Part shown: piece after piece, positions 52,753 to 61,749 of the stretch
How the letters are laid out: each line of letters begins with the position of its first letter
Position numbering within the stretch: the first letter of the stretch is position 1
Assembly: GCF_000018545.1 (NCBI RefSeq)
Contig: NC_012587.1
Location: forward strand, 1,426,001 to 1,490,000
DNA from: Sinorhizobium fredii NGR234
GTDB lineage: Bacteria > Pseudomonadota > Alphaproteobacteria > Rhizobiales > Rhizobiaceae
DNA: 64,000 nucleotides
Direction of reading: 5' to 3'
Translations under genes and position numbers: made by a program
The notes under the pieces: generated by a model
Database searches by the model: none
What the model was told of the DNA's origin: nothing
What the model saw: only the letters and a program-made list of their open reading frames with translations

Positions 52753-53105
52753 GGTCTGGCAAAAGCTGCACCGATCTTCCGGTCGCCGCGAGTCCTCGCG
52801 TCTGTACGCCGTTGAAGATCGAGCGCGGTGAATAACGTTTCGAGAGGCGCAGGCGCTCCCGAGCGCCGACTTCCGACCGCCGCCTGTCGCCGAGCGGTGG
52901 AACCCTCCTTGATCACCATCTTGACGACATCCGACGTCCGCGCCGGACGGGACGGATGTCTTTGTTGGCGAGAGAAGCACGGCCGGCCATTCGCAAGGGT
53001 TTTCGCGAGTGTGAATATTGCCTAACAAGAAAAAAATATTCTCCACAGTTGATTGCAGTCGCGGCGCATGGTACCGGTACTGCATGCAAACGGAGGGACT
53101 GCGCG
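52753..53105. other. Regulatory gap before the N-methylglutamate synthase genes
   Basis: No gene is supported in this 353-bp stretch. Close to the downstream start there is an AT-rich block (near 53030-53045) likely to be the promoter, and an inverted repeat ATTCGCA ... TGTGAAT (52990-53017) that could be the GlxA operator. No glycine riboswitch or other known leader was recognised by eye. Confidence 0.4.
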
Positions 53106-54011
53106 ATGTGCGGCATTGTTGGTTTGTTTCTGAAGGACAGCAGGCTTGAGCCACAGCTTGGTCAGCTGCTTTCGGACATGCTGATCACCATGACGGACCG
53201 AGGCCCAGACTCGGCCGGGATCGCCATCTACGGTTCGGCTGCCGAGGGGAGGGCGAAGGTAACCATCCAGTCCGCGAAACCTGGTATCGATTTCGCAGAC
53301 CTTGAGCAGGATCTTGCCGAGGCGGGTCTGCCGGCACGAGTCGTTCTCAAGAGCACCCATGCGGTCATCGCGATTGCGGCGTCCAGGCTCGCGGACGTTC
53401 GTTCGGTGCTTGCTGCCATTCGCCCGGATGTCCGTATCATGGGTTCCGGCGACAGCGTCGAGATCTACAAGGAAGTGGGCCTGCCGAAGGACGTCGTCGC
53501 CCGCTTCGACGTTCGCGCCATGGGCGGATCGCATGGTATCGGGCACACCCGCATGGCAACGGAGTCGGCGGTCACGACGCTCGGCGCGCACCCGTTCTCG
53601 ACCGGCTCGGATCAGTGCCTTGTGCACAACGGTTCGCTGTCGAACCACAACAATCTGCGCCGCGAACTGATCCGCGAGGGAATGACCTTCGAGACGCAGA
53701 ACGACTCGGAAGTCGCCGCCGCCTACCTGACGGCGGAAATGGCCAAGGGCAAGGATCTCGGCCAGGCGCTGACCAGCGCGCTCGACGATCTCGACGGCTT
53801 CTTCACCTTCGTCGTCGGCACCAAATCCGGGTTCGGCGTCGTGCGTGATCCGATCGCCTGCAAGCCGGCGGTAATGGCCGAGACGGACCGGTATGTCGCC
53901 TTCGGTTCCGAATACCGGGCGCTCGTCAACCTGCCGGGCATCGACAGCGCGAGCGTCTGGGAGCCGGAGCCTGCCACCGTTTATTTCTGGGATCACCAGA
54001 AAGCCGCCTGA
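53106..54011 (+). CDS. glxB: N-methylglutamate synthase subunit A (class II glutamine amidotransferase)
   Basis: This 301-residue Ntn-type amidotransferase is homologous to the N-terminal domain of glutamate synthase. It starts MCGIVGLF with the nucleophile Cys2. TMTDRGPDSAGIAIYG, GSHGIGHTRMATESAV and CLVHNGSLSNHNNLRREL are substrate-site motifs. It corresponds to MgsA of the N-methylglutamate pathway and to GlxB of rhizobia. GGAGGG precedes the ATG at 53106. It is the first gene of a run of five on the plus strand with short spacers. Confidence 0.9.
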   Translation: MCGIVGLFLKDSRLEPQLGQLLSDMLITMTDRGPDSAGIAIYGSAAEGRAKVTIQSAKPGIDFADLEQDLAEAGLPARVVLKSTHAVIAIAASRLADVRSVLAAIRPDVRIMGSGDSVEIYKEVGLPKDVVARFDVRAMGGSHGIGHTRMATESAVTTLGAHPFSTGSDQCLVHNGSLSNHNNLRRELIREGMTFETQNDSEVAAAYLTAEMAKGKDLGQALTSALDDLDGFFTFVVGTKSGFGVVRDPIACKPAVMAETDRYVAFGSEYRALVNLPGIDSASVWEPEPATVYFWDHQKAA

Positions 54012-54049
54012 CGGGTCTCTCCCGCGCCTTTTCCAAGGATTGTTCAAGT

Positions 54050-54736
54050 ATGCCTGTCATTGATCTCGCCACCACACCGCTGCGTGACCTCAATAAGGCC
54101 CTCCATAGCATTCAGCAGGGCTCGAACGACGTCACCTACGAAATCGCCAATCCCCGCGGCAGCCATGCAGTCGCCGTCGGCATCGCCGGCCCCGTCACCG
54201 TCGAAGTGAACGGTTCGGTCGGCTACTACTGCGCCGGCATGAATGACGGCGGAACCGTTACCGTTCATGGCTCGGCGGGCCCAGGCGTCGCGGAAAACAT
54301 GATGTCCGGCACGGTCGTCATTGAAGGCGATGCCTCGCAATATGCCGGTGCGACCGGACGCGGCGGCCTGCTGGTGATCAAGGGCAACGCGGCATCGCGC
54401 TGCGGCATCTCGATGAAGGGCATCGACATCGTCGTTCATGGCAATATCGGTCATATGTCAGCCTTTATGGGCCAGTCCGGCCACCTCGTCGTGCTCGGTG
54501 ACGCCGGCGATGCGCTGGGTGACAGCCTTTATGAGGCCAAGCTTTTCGTGCGCGGCGCCGTCAAGAGCCTCGGCGCCGATTGCATCGAGAAGGAGATGCG
54601 CCCGGAGCATCTGCAAAAGCTCGCCGAGCTCTTTGAAAAGGCCGGCGTCAACGATGTCCGGCCGGAAGAGTTCAAGCGCTACGGCTCGGCCCGCAAGCTC
54701 TACAACTTCAACATCGACAACGCCGACGCGTACTGA
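54050..54736 (+). CDS. glxC: N-methylglutamate synthase subunit B (GltB GXGXG domain)
   Basis: This 228-residue protein corresponds to the beta-helix GXGXG domain of glutamate synthase alpha. Repeats such as GAGMNDGGTVTVHG-like CAGMNDGGTVTVHGSAGPG, TVVIEGDASQYAGATGRGG and GHMSAFMGQSGHLVVLGDAGDALGDSLYEA are visible. It has no catalytic residues of its own and bridges the other two subunits. It is equivalent to MgsB/GlxC. It lies 38 bp after the A subunit and 14 bp before the C subunit. Confidence 0.9.
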   Translation: MPVIDLATTPLRDLNKALHSIQQGSNDVTYEIANPRGSHAVAVGIAGPVTVEVNGSVGYYCAGMNDGGTVTVHGSAGPGVAENMMSGTVVIEGDASQYAGATGRGGLLVIKGNAASRCGISMKGIDIVVHGNIGHMSAFMGQSGHLVVLGDAGDALGDSLYEAKLFVRGAVKSLGADCIEKEMRPEHLQKLAELFEKAGVNDVRPEEFKRYGSARKLYNFNIDNADAY

Positions 54737-54750
54737 GGCGAGGGACCGTC

Positions 54751-56079
54751 ATGAGCTATCACAACCCCTATACCCCGCCGCGCAAGTCCGCGACCTTCGA
54801 CGACCATACGCTGGCGGAAATCCGCCGTGCCGCTGCGACCGGCATCTATGATATTCGCGGCGCCGGCACCAAGCGCAAGGTGCCGCATTTCGACGATCTT
54901 CTCTTCCTCGGCGCTTCGATCTCCCGCTACCCGCTCGAGGGCTATCGCGAGAAATGCGACACTTCGGTCGTTCTCGGCACGCGCCACGCCAGGAAACCGA
55001 TCCATCTGAAGATCCCGATCACCATCGCCGGCATGAGCTTCGGGGCACTGTCCGGCCCCGCCAAGGAAGCGCTCGGACGCGGCGCGTCAATCTCCGGTAC
55101 GTCGACGACCACCGGCGACGGCGGCATGACGGACGAGGAGCGCGGCCATTCCCAGACGCTGGTCTATCAATACCTGCCGTCGCGCTACGGGATGAACCCC
55201 AAGGATCTGCGCCGGGCGGACGCCATCGAGGTCGTGGTCGGGCAGGGCGCAAAGCCGGGTGGCGGCGGCATGCTGCTCGGCCAGAAGATCTCCGACCGCG
55301 TCGCCAACATGCGCAACCTGCCGAAGGGCATCGACCAGCGTTCGGCCTGCCGTCATCCCGACTGGACCGGACCGGATGATCTGGAAATCAAGATCCTCGA
55401 ACTTCGCGAGATCACCGACTGGGAAAAGCCGATCTACGTCAAGGTCGGCGGTGCGCGGCCCTATTACGACACGGCCCTTGCGGTGAAGGCCGGTGCCGAC
55501 GTCGTCGTGCTCGACGGCATGCAGGGCGGCACCGCGGCGACGCAGGACGTCTTCATTGAGAATGTCGGCATGCCGACGCTTGCCTGCATCCGGCCGGCCG
55601 TTCAGGCGCTGCAGGATCTCGGCATGCACCGCAAGGTACAACTCATCGTTTCCGGCGGCATTCGCTCCGGGGCGGACGTCGCCAAGGCGCTGGCGCTCGG
55701 GGCCGATGCGGTGGCCATCGGTACGGCGGCGCTGGTCGCCATCGGCGACAACGACCCTCACTGGGAAGAGGAATACCAGAAGCTCGGCACGACGGCCGGC
55801 GCCTATGACGACTGGCACGAAGGCGAGGACCCGGCCGGCATCACGACGCAGGACCCCGAACTGATGCAGCGCCTCGACCCGATCGCCGCCGGCCGCAGGC
55901 TCGCCAACTACTTGAAGGTGATGACGCTGGAAGCCCAGACGATCGCGCGGGCCTGCGGCAAGAACCACCTGCACAACCTCGAGCCGGAGGATCTTTGCGC
56001 CCTGACGATGGAAGCCGCGGCCATGGCGCAGGTGCCGCTCGCGGGAACGAACTGGTACCCCGGCAAGGGCGGCTTCTGA
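54751..56079 (+). CDS. glxD: N-methylglutamate synthase subunit C (FMN-binding glutamate synthase family)
   Basis: This 442-residue protein corresponds to the FMN-binding synthase domain of GltB: IPITIAGMSFGALSGPAKEAL, the KVGGARPYYDTALAVKAGADV region, LDGMQGGTAATQDVF, and the phosphate site IVSGGIRSGADVAKALALGADAV in two parts. In the N-methylglutamate pathway this subunit exchanges methylamine for the amino group of glutamate. It is equivalent to MgsC/GlxD. GAGGCGAGGG precedes the ATG. Confidence 0.91.
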   Translation: MSYHNPYTPPRKSATFDDHTLAEIRRAAATGIYDIRGAGTKRKVPHFDDLLFLGASISRYPLEGYREKCDTSVVLGTRHARKPIHLKIPITIAGMSFGALSGPAKEALGRGASISGTSTTTGDGGMTDEERGHSQTLVYQYLPSRYGMNPKDLRRADAIEVVVGQGAKPGGGGMLLGQKISDRVANMRNLPKGIDQRSACRHPDWTGPDDLEIKILELREITDWEKPIYVKVGGARPYYDTALAVKAGADVVVLDGMQGGTAATQDVFIENVGMPTLACIRPAVQALQDLGMHRKVQLIVSGGIRSGADVAKALALGADAVAIGTAALVAIGDNDPHWEEEYQKLGTTAGAYDDWHEGEDPAGITTQDPELMQRLDPIAAGRRLANYLKVMTLEAQTIARACGKNHLHNLEPEDLCALTMEAAAMAQVPLAGTNWYPGKGGF

Positions 56080-56161
56080 AAGGCAGGAATGACGGGCCGC
56101 ATTTGGGAGGGTGCGGCCTGTTTCGGAATTTAAGTGTCTGAATCCAAAAAAGGGGAACGAC

Positions 56162-57469
56162 GTGACACTGGATCTCTCCACATTCGCCGCCGAAAAGGGC
56201 GTCAAGTATTTCATGATCAGCTATACCGACCTCTTCGGCGGGCAACGCGCCAAGCTGGTCCCCGCTGAAGCGATCGCCGACATGCAGAGGGACGGGGCGG
56301 GCTTCGCGGGCTTTGCCACCTGGCTCGACCTTACACCTGCCCATCCGGATCTCTTCGCCGTCCCGGATGCTGCCTCGGTCATTCAGCTTCCCTGGAAGAA
56401 GGACGTCGCCTGGGTCGCGGCCGATTGCTTCATGGAGGAAAAGCCGGTCGAACAGGCGCCGCGCATCGTTCTTAAGAAGCTGATCGCCGAAGCCGCCCGG
56501 GAAGGGCTCCGGATCAAGACCGGTGTCGAGCCGGAATTCTTCCTGATCTCGCCGGACGGTTCGAAGATCTCCGACACGTTCGATACGGCGGAAAAGCCCT
56601 GCTACGATCAGCAGGCCGTCATGCGCCGCTACGACGTGATCGCCGAGATTTGCGACTATATGCTCGAACTCGGCTGGAAGCCGTACCAGAACGACCACGA
56701 GGATGCGAACGGCCAGTTCGAGATGAACTGGGAATATGACGACGCGCTCAAGACGGCCGACAAGCACTCCTTCTTCAAGTTCATGGTGAAATCCGTCGCC
56801 GAGAAGCACGGTCTCAGGGCGACCTTCATGCCGAAACCGTTCAAGGGCCTGACAGGCAACGGCTGCCATTGCCATATCTCGGTCTGGGATCTCGAGGGCG
56901 AGGTCAACGCTTTTGCCGACAAGAGGGCCGAGTTCGGCCTCTCGGCGCAGGGGCGGCACTTCCTCGGCGGCATCATGAGACATGCCAGCGCACTTGCTGC
57001 CGTCACCAATCCAACGGTCAATTCCTATAAGCGGATCAACGCGCCGCGCACCCTTTCGGGCGCGACCTGGGCACCGAACTCGGTGACCTGGACCGGCAAC
57101 AACCGCACCCACATGGTGCGCGTCCCCGGCCCCGGCCGCTTCGAGCTGCGCCTGCCGGACGGCGCCGTCAATCCTTACCTGCTGCAAGCGATCGTCATCG
57201 CGGCGGGGCTCTCGGGCATCCGTTCCAAGGCGGATCCCGGCCACCACTACGACATCGACATGTACAAGGACGGCCATAAGGTGACCGATGCGCCGAAGCT
57301 GCCGCTCAACCTGCTCGATGCACTCAGAGAATACAGCAGGGACGAGGAACTGCAGGAAGCCCTGGGAAGGGAGTTCTCGGCCGCCTACCTCAAACTCAAG
57401 CAAGGCGAGTGGAGCACCTATTGCTCGCAGTTCACCGACTGGGAGCACCAAACCACACTCGACGTCTAA
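56162..57469 (+). CDS. glnT: GlnT-type glutamine synthetase / gamma-glutamylmethylamide synthetase
   Basis: This 435-residue member of the glutamine synthetase superfamily contains GVEPEFFLISPDG and NDHEDANGQFEMNW (metal-binding Glu residues), FMPKPFKGLTGNGCHCHISVW and GRFELRLPDGAVNPYL. The group includes rhizobial GlnT and GmaS, which ligates methylamine to glutamate. Beside the mgs genes, a GmaS role is likely. The GTG at 56162 follows AGGGGA; the frame extends upstream to 56111 without a site. Confidence 0.92.
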   Translation: MTLDLSTFAAEKGVKYFMISYTDLFGGQRAKLVPAEAIADMQRDGAGFAGFATWLDLTPAHPDLFAVPDAASVIQLPWKKDVAWVAADCFMEEKPVEQAPRIVLKKLIAEAAREGLRIKTGVEPEFFLISPDGSKISDTFDTAEKPCYDQQAVMRRYDVIAEICDYMLELGWKPYQNDHEDANGQFEMNWEYDDALKTADKHSFFKFMVKSVAEKHGLRATFMPKPFKGLTGNGCHCHISVWDLEGEVNAFADKRAEFGLSAQGRHFLGGIMRHASALAAVTNPTVNSYKRINAPRTLSGATWAPNSVTWTGNNRTHMVRVPGPGRFELRLPDGAVNPYLLQAIVIAAGLSGIRSKADPGHHYDIDMYKDGHKVTDAPKLPLNLLDALREYSRDEELQEALGREFSAAYLKLKQGEWSTYCSQFTDWEHQTTLDV

Positions 57470-57547
57470 GGATCTAACCCAACCGTGCTGCCGCCTTACG
57501 TCGTGTCTCGGCACGGCGATTCCTCAGGTCGATAGAGAGATCACCGC

Positions 57548-58432
57548 ATGACGACCTACGTCCTGACCGTTGCCTGCAAGTCCACCCGCGGCATCGTCGC
57601 CGCGATTTCGGGATTTCTGGCGGAAATGGGCTGCAACATCACCGACAGCTCGCAGTTCGACGACCTCGGCACCGGCAGGTTTTTCATGCGCGTCGGCTTC
57701 ATCTCGGAAAAGGGAGCGACGCGCCAGGACCTTGCTTCGGGATTGAAGCCGATTGCCGAAAAGTTCGAGATGGAGACGACCCTTCACGACCAGGCGGAAC
57801 GCATGAAGGTGCTGCTGATGGTCTCCCGCTTCGGCCACTGCCTGAACGACCTCCTCTACCGCTGGCGCATCGGCGCGCTGCCCATCGACATCATCGGGGT
57901 CGTTTCGAACCACTTCGAGTACCAGAAGGTCGTCGTCAACCATGACATACCGTTCCACCACATTCCGGTGACGAAGGAAAACAAACCGCAGGCCGAAGCC
58001 AGGATCATGGAGCTGGCGGAAAGCACCGGCACGGAACTGATCGTGCTCGCACGCTACATGCAGGTTCTATCGGACCGGATGTGCGAGACGATGTCCGGCA
58101 AGATCATCAATATTCACCACTCCTTCCTGCCGAGCTTCAAGGGCGCCAATCCGTACAAGCAGGCCTATCAGCGCGGCGTGAAGCTGATCGGTGCCACGGC
58201 GCATTACGTGACGGCCGATCTCGACGAAGGTCCGATCATCGAGCAGGATACGGTTCGGATCACCCATGCCCAGAGCCCGGAAGACTATGTCTCGCTTGGC
58301 CGGGATGTCGAAGCGCAGGTGCTTGCGCGGGCCATTCACGCCCATATCCACCGCCGGGTCTTCCTCAACGGAGCGCGCACGATCGTGTTTCCACCAAGTC
58401 CCGGCTCCTATGCCTCGGAAAGAATGGGCTGA
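57548..58432 (+). CDS. purU: Formyltetrahydrofolate deformylase
   Basis: This 294-residue enzyme releases formate from 10-formyl-THF. The N-terminal ACT domain (TYVLTVACKSTRGIVAAISG, residues about 1-80) is followed by a formyltransferase-like domain: LLMVSRFGHCLNDLLYRW, GVVSNHFEYQ, VLARYMQVLSDRMCE, INIHHSFLPSFKGANPY and GATAHYVTADLDEGPII with catalytic His and Asp. Next to sarcosine/N-methylglutamate oxidation it would recycle THF loaded with one-carbon units. Confidence 0.94.
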   Translation: MTTYVLTVACKSTRGIVAAISGFLAEMGCNITDSSQFDDLGTGRFFMRVGFISEKGATRQDLASGLKPIAEKFEMETTLHDQAERMKVLLMVSRFGHCLNDLLYRWRIGALPIDIIGVVSNHFEYQKVVVNHDIPFHHIPVTKENKPQAEARIMELAESTGTELIVLARYMQVLSDRMCETMSGKIINIHHSFLPSFKGANPYKQAYQRGVKLIGATAHYVTADLDEGPIIEQDTVRITHAQSPEDYVSLGRDVEAQVLARAIHAHIHRRVFLNGARTIVFPPSPGSYASERMG

Positions 58433-58487
58433 TGGTCGAAGCCGGCGCCTTTGGGCTTTCCTGAACGGTGGCACCGGCCGCCGGGAT

Positions 58488-58517
58488 ATGTCCTGTTGTT
58501 GCAATAGGACATGTTTT
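58488..58517 (+). terminator. Terminator after purU
   Basis: An 11-bp stem ATGTCCTGTTG / CAATAGGACAT (one G-U pair) with loop TTG is followed by GTTTTCC, 56 bases after the purU stop. It marks the end of the plus-strand operon. Confidence 0.7.
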
Positions 58518-58626
58518 CCGTACGCCCAGCAATCTCGCTGTTCCGATGCTGCAGGCACCACAAGAGATGCGCCGAACGAGCCGGCCATGGAAGGGGTCGG
58601 AACGATTGTGGAAGGATGCAAAGAAA

Positions 58627-58641
58627 TTTACCATCGGTAAA
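58627..58641. promoter_or_regulatory. Perfect palindrome upstream of the XRE-cupin gene
   Basis: TTTACC-ATC-GGTAAA is a perfect 6-3-6 inverted repeat 19 bases before the regulator start. XRE-type dimers commonly bind such sites, so autoregulation is likely. Confidence 0.6.
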
Positions 58642-58660
58642 ACAATGGTGGTGACTCGGC

Positions 58661-59395
58661 ATGGCCAAGGAAGAGACGAAAAAGCGCGGCAACTCGAGGA
58701 AGACCGGCAAGGCGATGGCGGCCGTGGCGGGCGCTCCCAAGACGGCGGCAGGGTTGGCGCGCGTTGCGCCGCTGACCCAGGATCCGCATGCCATCCGCGA
58801 CACCCGGGAGAAAGTGCTGGAGGTAGCGATTGGCCACGAGGTGCGTGCCTTTCGCAAGAAACTCGGCATCACCGTGTCCGACGTTGCCGCCGCGACCGAT
58901 ATTTCGGTCGGCATGCTGTCGAAGATCGAAAACGGCAACACATCGCCGTCGCTGACAACCCTGCAGACCTTGGCTCGTGCGCTCGGAGTACCAATAACCT
59001 CCTTCTTCCGCGGCTTTGAGGAAGAGCACAGCGCCGTGTTCGTCAAGGCGGGCGAGGGGGTTGACGTCGAGCGACGCGGCACCCGCGCCGGCCACCAGTA
59101 CAACCTCCTCGGCCACATCGGATCGAACACCGCTGGAGTTGTCGTCGAGCCTTATCTCATCACCCTCACCGAAGACTCCGATGTGTTTCCGACGTTTCAG
59201 CATGGGGGCTTGGAGTTCCTCTACATGCTGGAAGGCGAGGTGGTCTATCGGCATGGGAACAACCTTTACCGCATGACCCCTGGCGACAGCCTTTTCTTCG
59301 ATGCAGACGCCCCGCATGGCCCGGAAGAATTGACGCGCTTGCCGATCCGGTACCTCTCGATCATCTCCTACCCGAGCGGCCGCGGCGAGGAGTGA
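58661..59395 (+). CDS. XRE-family regulator with cupin domain
   Basis: This 244-residue regulator has a basic N-terminal extension of about 55 residues. A helix-turn-helix follows (VRAFRKKLGITVSDVAAATD, then ISVGMLSKIENGNTSPSLTT). The cupin domain (about residues 165-240) has HGGLEFLYMLEGEVVYRHG and PGDSLFFDADAPHGPEEL. Relatives such as PuuR sense amines or small carbon compounds. Its place right after the methylated-amine operon suggests a role there, which is inference. Confidence 0.9.
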   Translation: MAKEETKKRGNSRKTGKAMAAVAGAPKTAAGLARVAPLTQDPHAIRDTREKVLEVAIGHEVRAFRKKLGITVSDVAAATDISVGMLSKIENGNTSPSLTTLQTLARALGVPITSFFRGFEEEHSAVFVKAGEGVDVERRGTRAGHQYNLLGHIGSNTAGVVVEPYLITLTEDSDVFPTFQHGGLEFLYMLEGEVVYRHGNNLYRMTPGDSLFFDADAPHGPEELTRLPIRYLSIISYPSGRGEE

Positions 59396-59550
59396 AGACA
59401 ACGAGGCGGAGTATGGCTCATGCCTGTCTGGTTCTCGGCGCACTCGACAATATATTCGGAGAATGTCGGCGACGGGGCTTGCCTTCGCCGCTCACCGCAA
59501 AGGCGGAATGTGAGGCTTCGCCTTCAAAGCGCTGATTCCGTTGAATTTTT

Positions 59551-59626
59551 TGGTGAGCGCGCAGGGATTCGAACCCTGGACCTACTGATTAAAAGTCAGT
59601 TGCTCTACCGGCTGAGCTACGCGCTC
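59551..59626 (-). tRNA. tRNA-Lys (UUU)
   Basis: This gene is 76 nt with encoded CCA. The acceptor is GAGCGCG / CGCGCTC, and the anticodon loop CTTTTAA between ACTGA and TCAGT gives UUU. The T loop is GGTTCGAATCC. Confidence 0.96.
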
Positions 59627-59908
59627 CCATGCCCGGCTCGTGAAGCCTGGCGGAGTGGGCGGACATATGCACGCGCGCTTTGTGCCGGTCAACCGAAAAA
59701 TTGCGCGAGATCGGGATTCCAAGCCGGTTCCGGGCCAAGGGGAAGGAGGCCGCTTGTGCCGGTGTTTGCAGGCAGGCAAGGCCCGTCGCCAGCATCGCCG
59801 CCCACCGCGGCGTCATACCGGTGCGGCAAAATGATCGCCGAAAGGTGATTGGTGTCGCTGTATACATGGCGATAAGAAAGCCACCAGCCGAGTGCCGGAG
59901 TTCTGAAA

Positions 59909-60655
59909 TTGTCGATTGCCGATGTCTCCATCTGGACCGCCGTTCTTGCCGGCGCTCTGTCGTTTCTTTCGCCCTGCGTCCTGCCGCTGGTGCCGCCCTA
60001 TCTCTGCTACATGGCCGGCGTTTCGGTCGATCAGTTCCGCAGCGGGGATGCAGCGGCGGCCGGCAGCACGCGACGCGCCGTTCTGCCGGCGGCATTGCTT
60101 TTCACGCTCGGCTTTGCGACGGTCTTCGTGGCGCTCGGGGCAGGGGCGTCGTCGATCGGGCTTCTGCTCCGGCAGTATATCGATCTGCTGTCGCGAATCG
60201 GCGGCATCATCATCATCGTCATGGGGCTGCATTTCCTCGGTGTCTTCAGAATCGGGCTGCTGGCCCGCGAGGCGCGTTTTCATGGCGGCGGCAAGCCGGC
60301 GACGCTGTCGGGCGCCTATATCATGGGGCTTGCCTTCGCCTTCGGCTGGACGCCCTGCATCGGCCCGGTGCTCGGCACCATCCTCGGCGTCGCCGCGGCG
60401 CGTGAGACCGTTAGCGACGGGGCGATGCTGCTTGCCATCTATTCGCTCGGCCTTGCCGTGCCGTTCTGGATCGCCGCCGGCTTTTCCGGCGCCTTCATGC
60501 GCTTCCTGATGCGTTTCCGCCGGCATCTCGGTCTCGTCGAGAAGCTGATGGGCGCGCTTCTCGTTCTCGCAGGCCTTGCCTTCCTCTTCGGGTTCATCAG
60601 CTCGGTGGCGATCTGGTTCCAGCAGACCTTCCCGATCCTGTCGCAAATCGGCTAG
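59909..60655 (+). CDS. ccdA: Cytochrome c biogenesis protein CcdA (DsbD-like)
   Basis: This 248-residue inner-membrane protein with six helices passes electrons from thioredoxin to the periplasm for heme-protein maturation. The redox cysteines are in FLSPCVLPLVPPYLCYMAG (helix 1) and FGWTPCIGPVLG (helix 4). The TTG start at 59909 has GGAG 8 bases upstream and gives the usual N-terminus. The TAG stop is part of a palindromic repeat. Confidence 0.92.
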   Translation: MSIADVSIWTAVLAGALSFLSPCVLPLVPPYLCYMAGVSVDQFRSGDAAAAGSTRRAVLPAALLFTLGFATVFVALGAGASSIGLLLRQYIDLLSRIGGIIIIVMGLHFLGVFRIGLLAREARFHGGGKPATLSGAYIMGLAFAFGWTPCIGPVLGTILGVAAARETVSDGAMLLAIYSLGLAVPFWIAAGFSGAFMRFLMRFRRHLGLVEKLMGALLVLAGLAFLFGFISSVAIWFQQTFPILSQIG

Positions 60656-60755
60656 AGCATTTTGCAGTCAGGTGGAATCACCTGACGTCGCACAAATGCG
60701 GCACAAACAAAGGGTTAGGGCGGTGGCGCGAGCGCGTGAGCGCATTCCGCTCTAA
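60652..60755. repeat. Palindromic intergenic repeat, inverted copy of that at 46545
   Basis: This element of about 104 bp begins CTAGAGCATTTTGCAGTCAGGTG and ends ATTCCGCTCTAA, which is the reverse complement order of the element at 46545-46648. The inner palindrome CAGGTG GAAT CACCTG is kept. The TAG stop of ccdA lies in its first bases. Confidence 0.8.
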
Positions 60756-60786
60756 GCAAGGCCAGCAGCCGGACCGGAGGAGAAGG

Positions 60787-61749
60787 ATGGCGGACATTGC
60801 AGGCCTGGTGCTGCCGTTCTTCGGGCTCATCTTTCTCGGCTACCTGACGGCCCGTTTCGTCGAGCATCCCGGCGAGGCGATGGGTTGGCTGAACACCTTC
60901 ATCGTCTATCTGGCGCTTCCGGCCCTCTTCTTCAAACTGGTGTCGCGCACGCCGGTCGAAGAGCTGACGCGCGCCGACTTCATCCTCACCAGCGTCGGGA
61001 CGACCTATGTCGTCTTCGCGCTGATCTTTGTCATCGGCCTGTTTCTGCGCCGCAGCACGATCGCCGAGGCGACCATCCAGGGGTTTGCCGGCGCCTATGG
61101 CAATATCGGCTATATGGGGCCAGGTCTGGCTCTGCTTGCCTTCGGCGAAGCCGCGGCTGTGCCGGTGGCGCTGATCTTCTGCTTCGAGAATGCGGCGCAT
61201 TTCACCGTTGCTCCGGCGATGATGGCGCTTGCCGGCGGACGCAAGCAGAAGCCGCTATTCCTCGTCCTCGGTATTGCCCGCCGGATCGCGCTTCATCCGT
61301 TCATCCTGTCGACCTTCGCCGGCGTGGCGGCCGCCTTCCTGGCGCTCGAGCCGCCGGCGCCGCTGCAGCGATTGATCGATTACCTCGCACAGGCCGCCGC
61401 TCCCTGCGCGCTGTTCGCCATGGGCGTGACCCTGGCACTACGGCCGCTGAAGCGCATTCCCGTGGAGATCGGCTACATCGTTCCGGCGAAGCTCGTGCTG
61501 CATCCGGTGCTCAGGTATCTGGCGCTGAGCTCGGTCGGCGCCTACGACCCCGTCTGGATGCAGACGGCGGTGCTGCTCGGCGCCCTGCCGACGGCGACGA
61601 ACGTCTTCGTCATCGGACATCAATATGGCATCTGGCAGGAGCGCGCCTCCGCGACGATCCTGATCACCACACTGTTCTCGGTCGCGACGGTGACCGGCTT
61701 GCTTTATCTGATGCGATCAGGCGCGCTGCCGGCCGATCTTTTCCCGTAA
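60787..61749 (+). CDS. AEC-family transporter (auxin efflux carrier-like)
   Basis: This 320-residue membrane protein with about ten helices belongs to the AEC family: FFGLIFLGYLTARF, LNTFIVYLALPALFFKLVS, GFAGAYGNIGYMGPGL, APCALFAMGVTLALRPL and LLGALPTATNVFVIGHQYG. Members export malonate, auxin-like or other anions; substrate unknown. GGAGGAGAAGG before the ATG at 60787 fixes the start. Its 3' end overlaps the convergent UbiH-type gene by 33 bp. Confidence 0.9.
   Translation: MADIAGLVLPFFGLIFLGYLTARFVEHPGEAMGWLNTFIVYLALPALFFKLVSRTPVEELTRADFILTSVGTTYVVFALIFVIGLFLRRSTIAEATIQGFAGAYGNIGYMGPGLALLAFGEAAAVPVALIFCFENAAHFTVAPAMMALAGGRKQKPLFLVLGIARRIALHPFILSTFAGVAAAFLALEPPAPLQRLIDYLAQAAAPCALFAMGVTLALRPLKRIPVEIGYIVPAKLVLHPVLRYLALSSVGAYDPVWMQTAVLLGALPTATNVFVIGHQYGIWQERASATILITTLFSVATVTGLLYLMRSGALPADLFP

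Noticed and set aside
52753..53105. Possible glycine riboswitch upstream of the N-methylglutamate synthase genes
   Set aside because: The characteristic tandem aptamer core was not recognisable by eye. A covariance-model search would be needed to rule it in.
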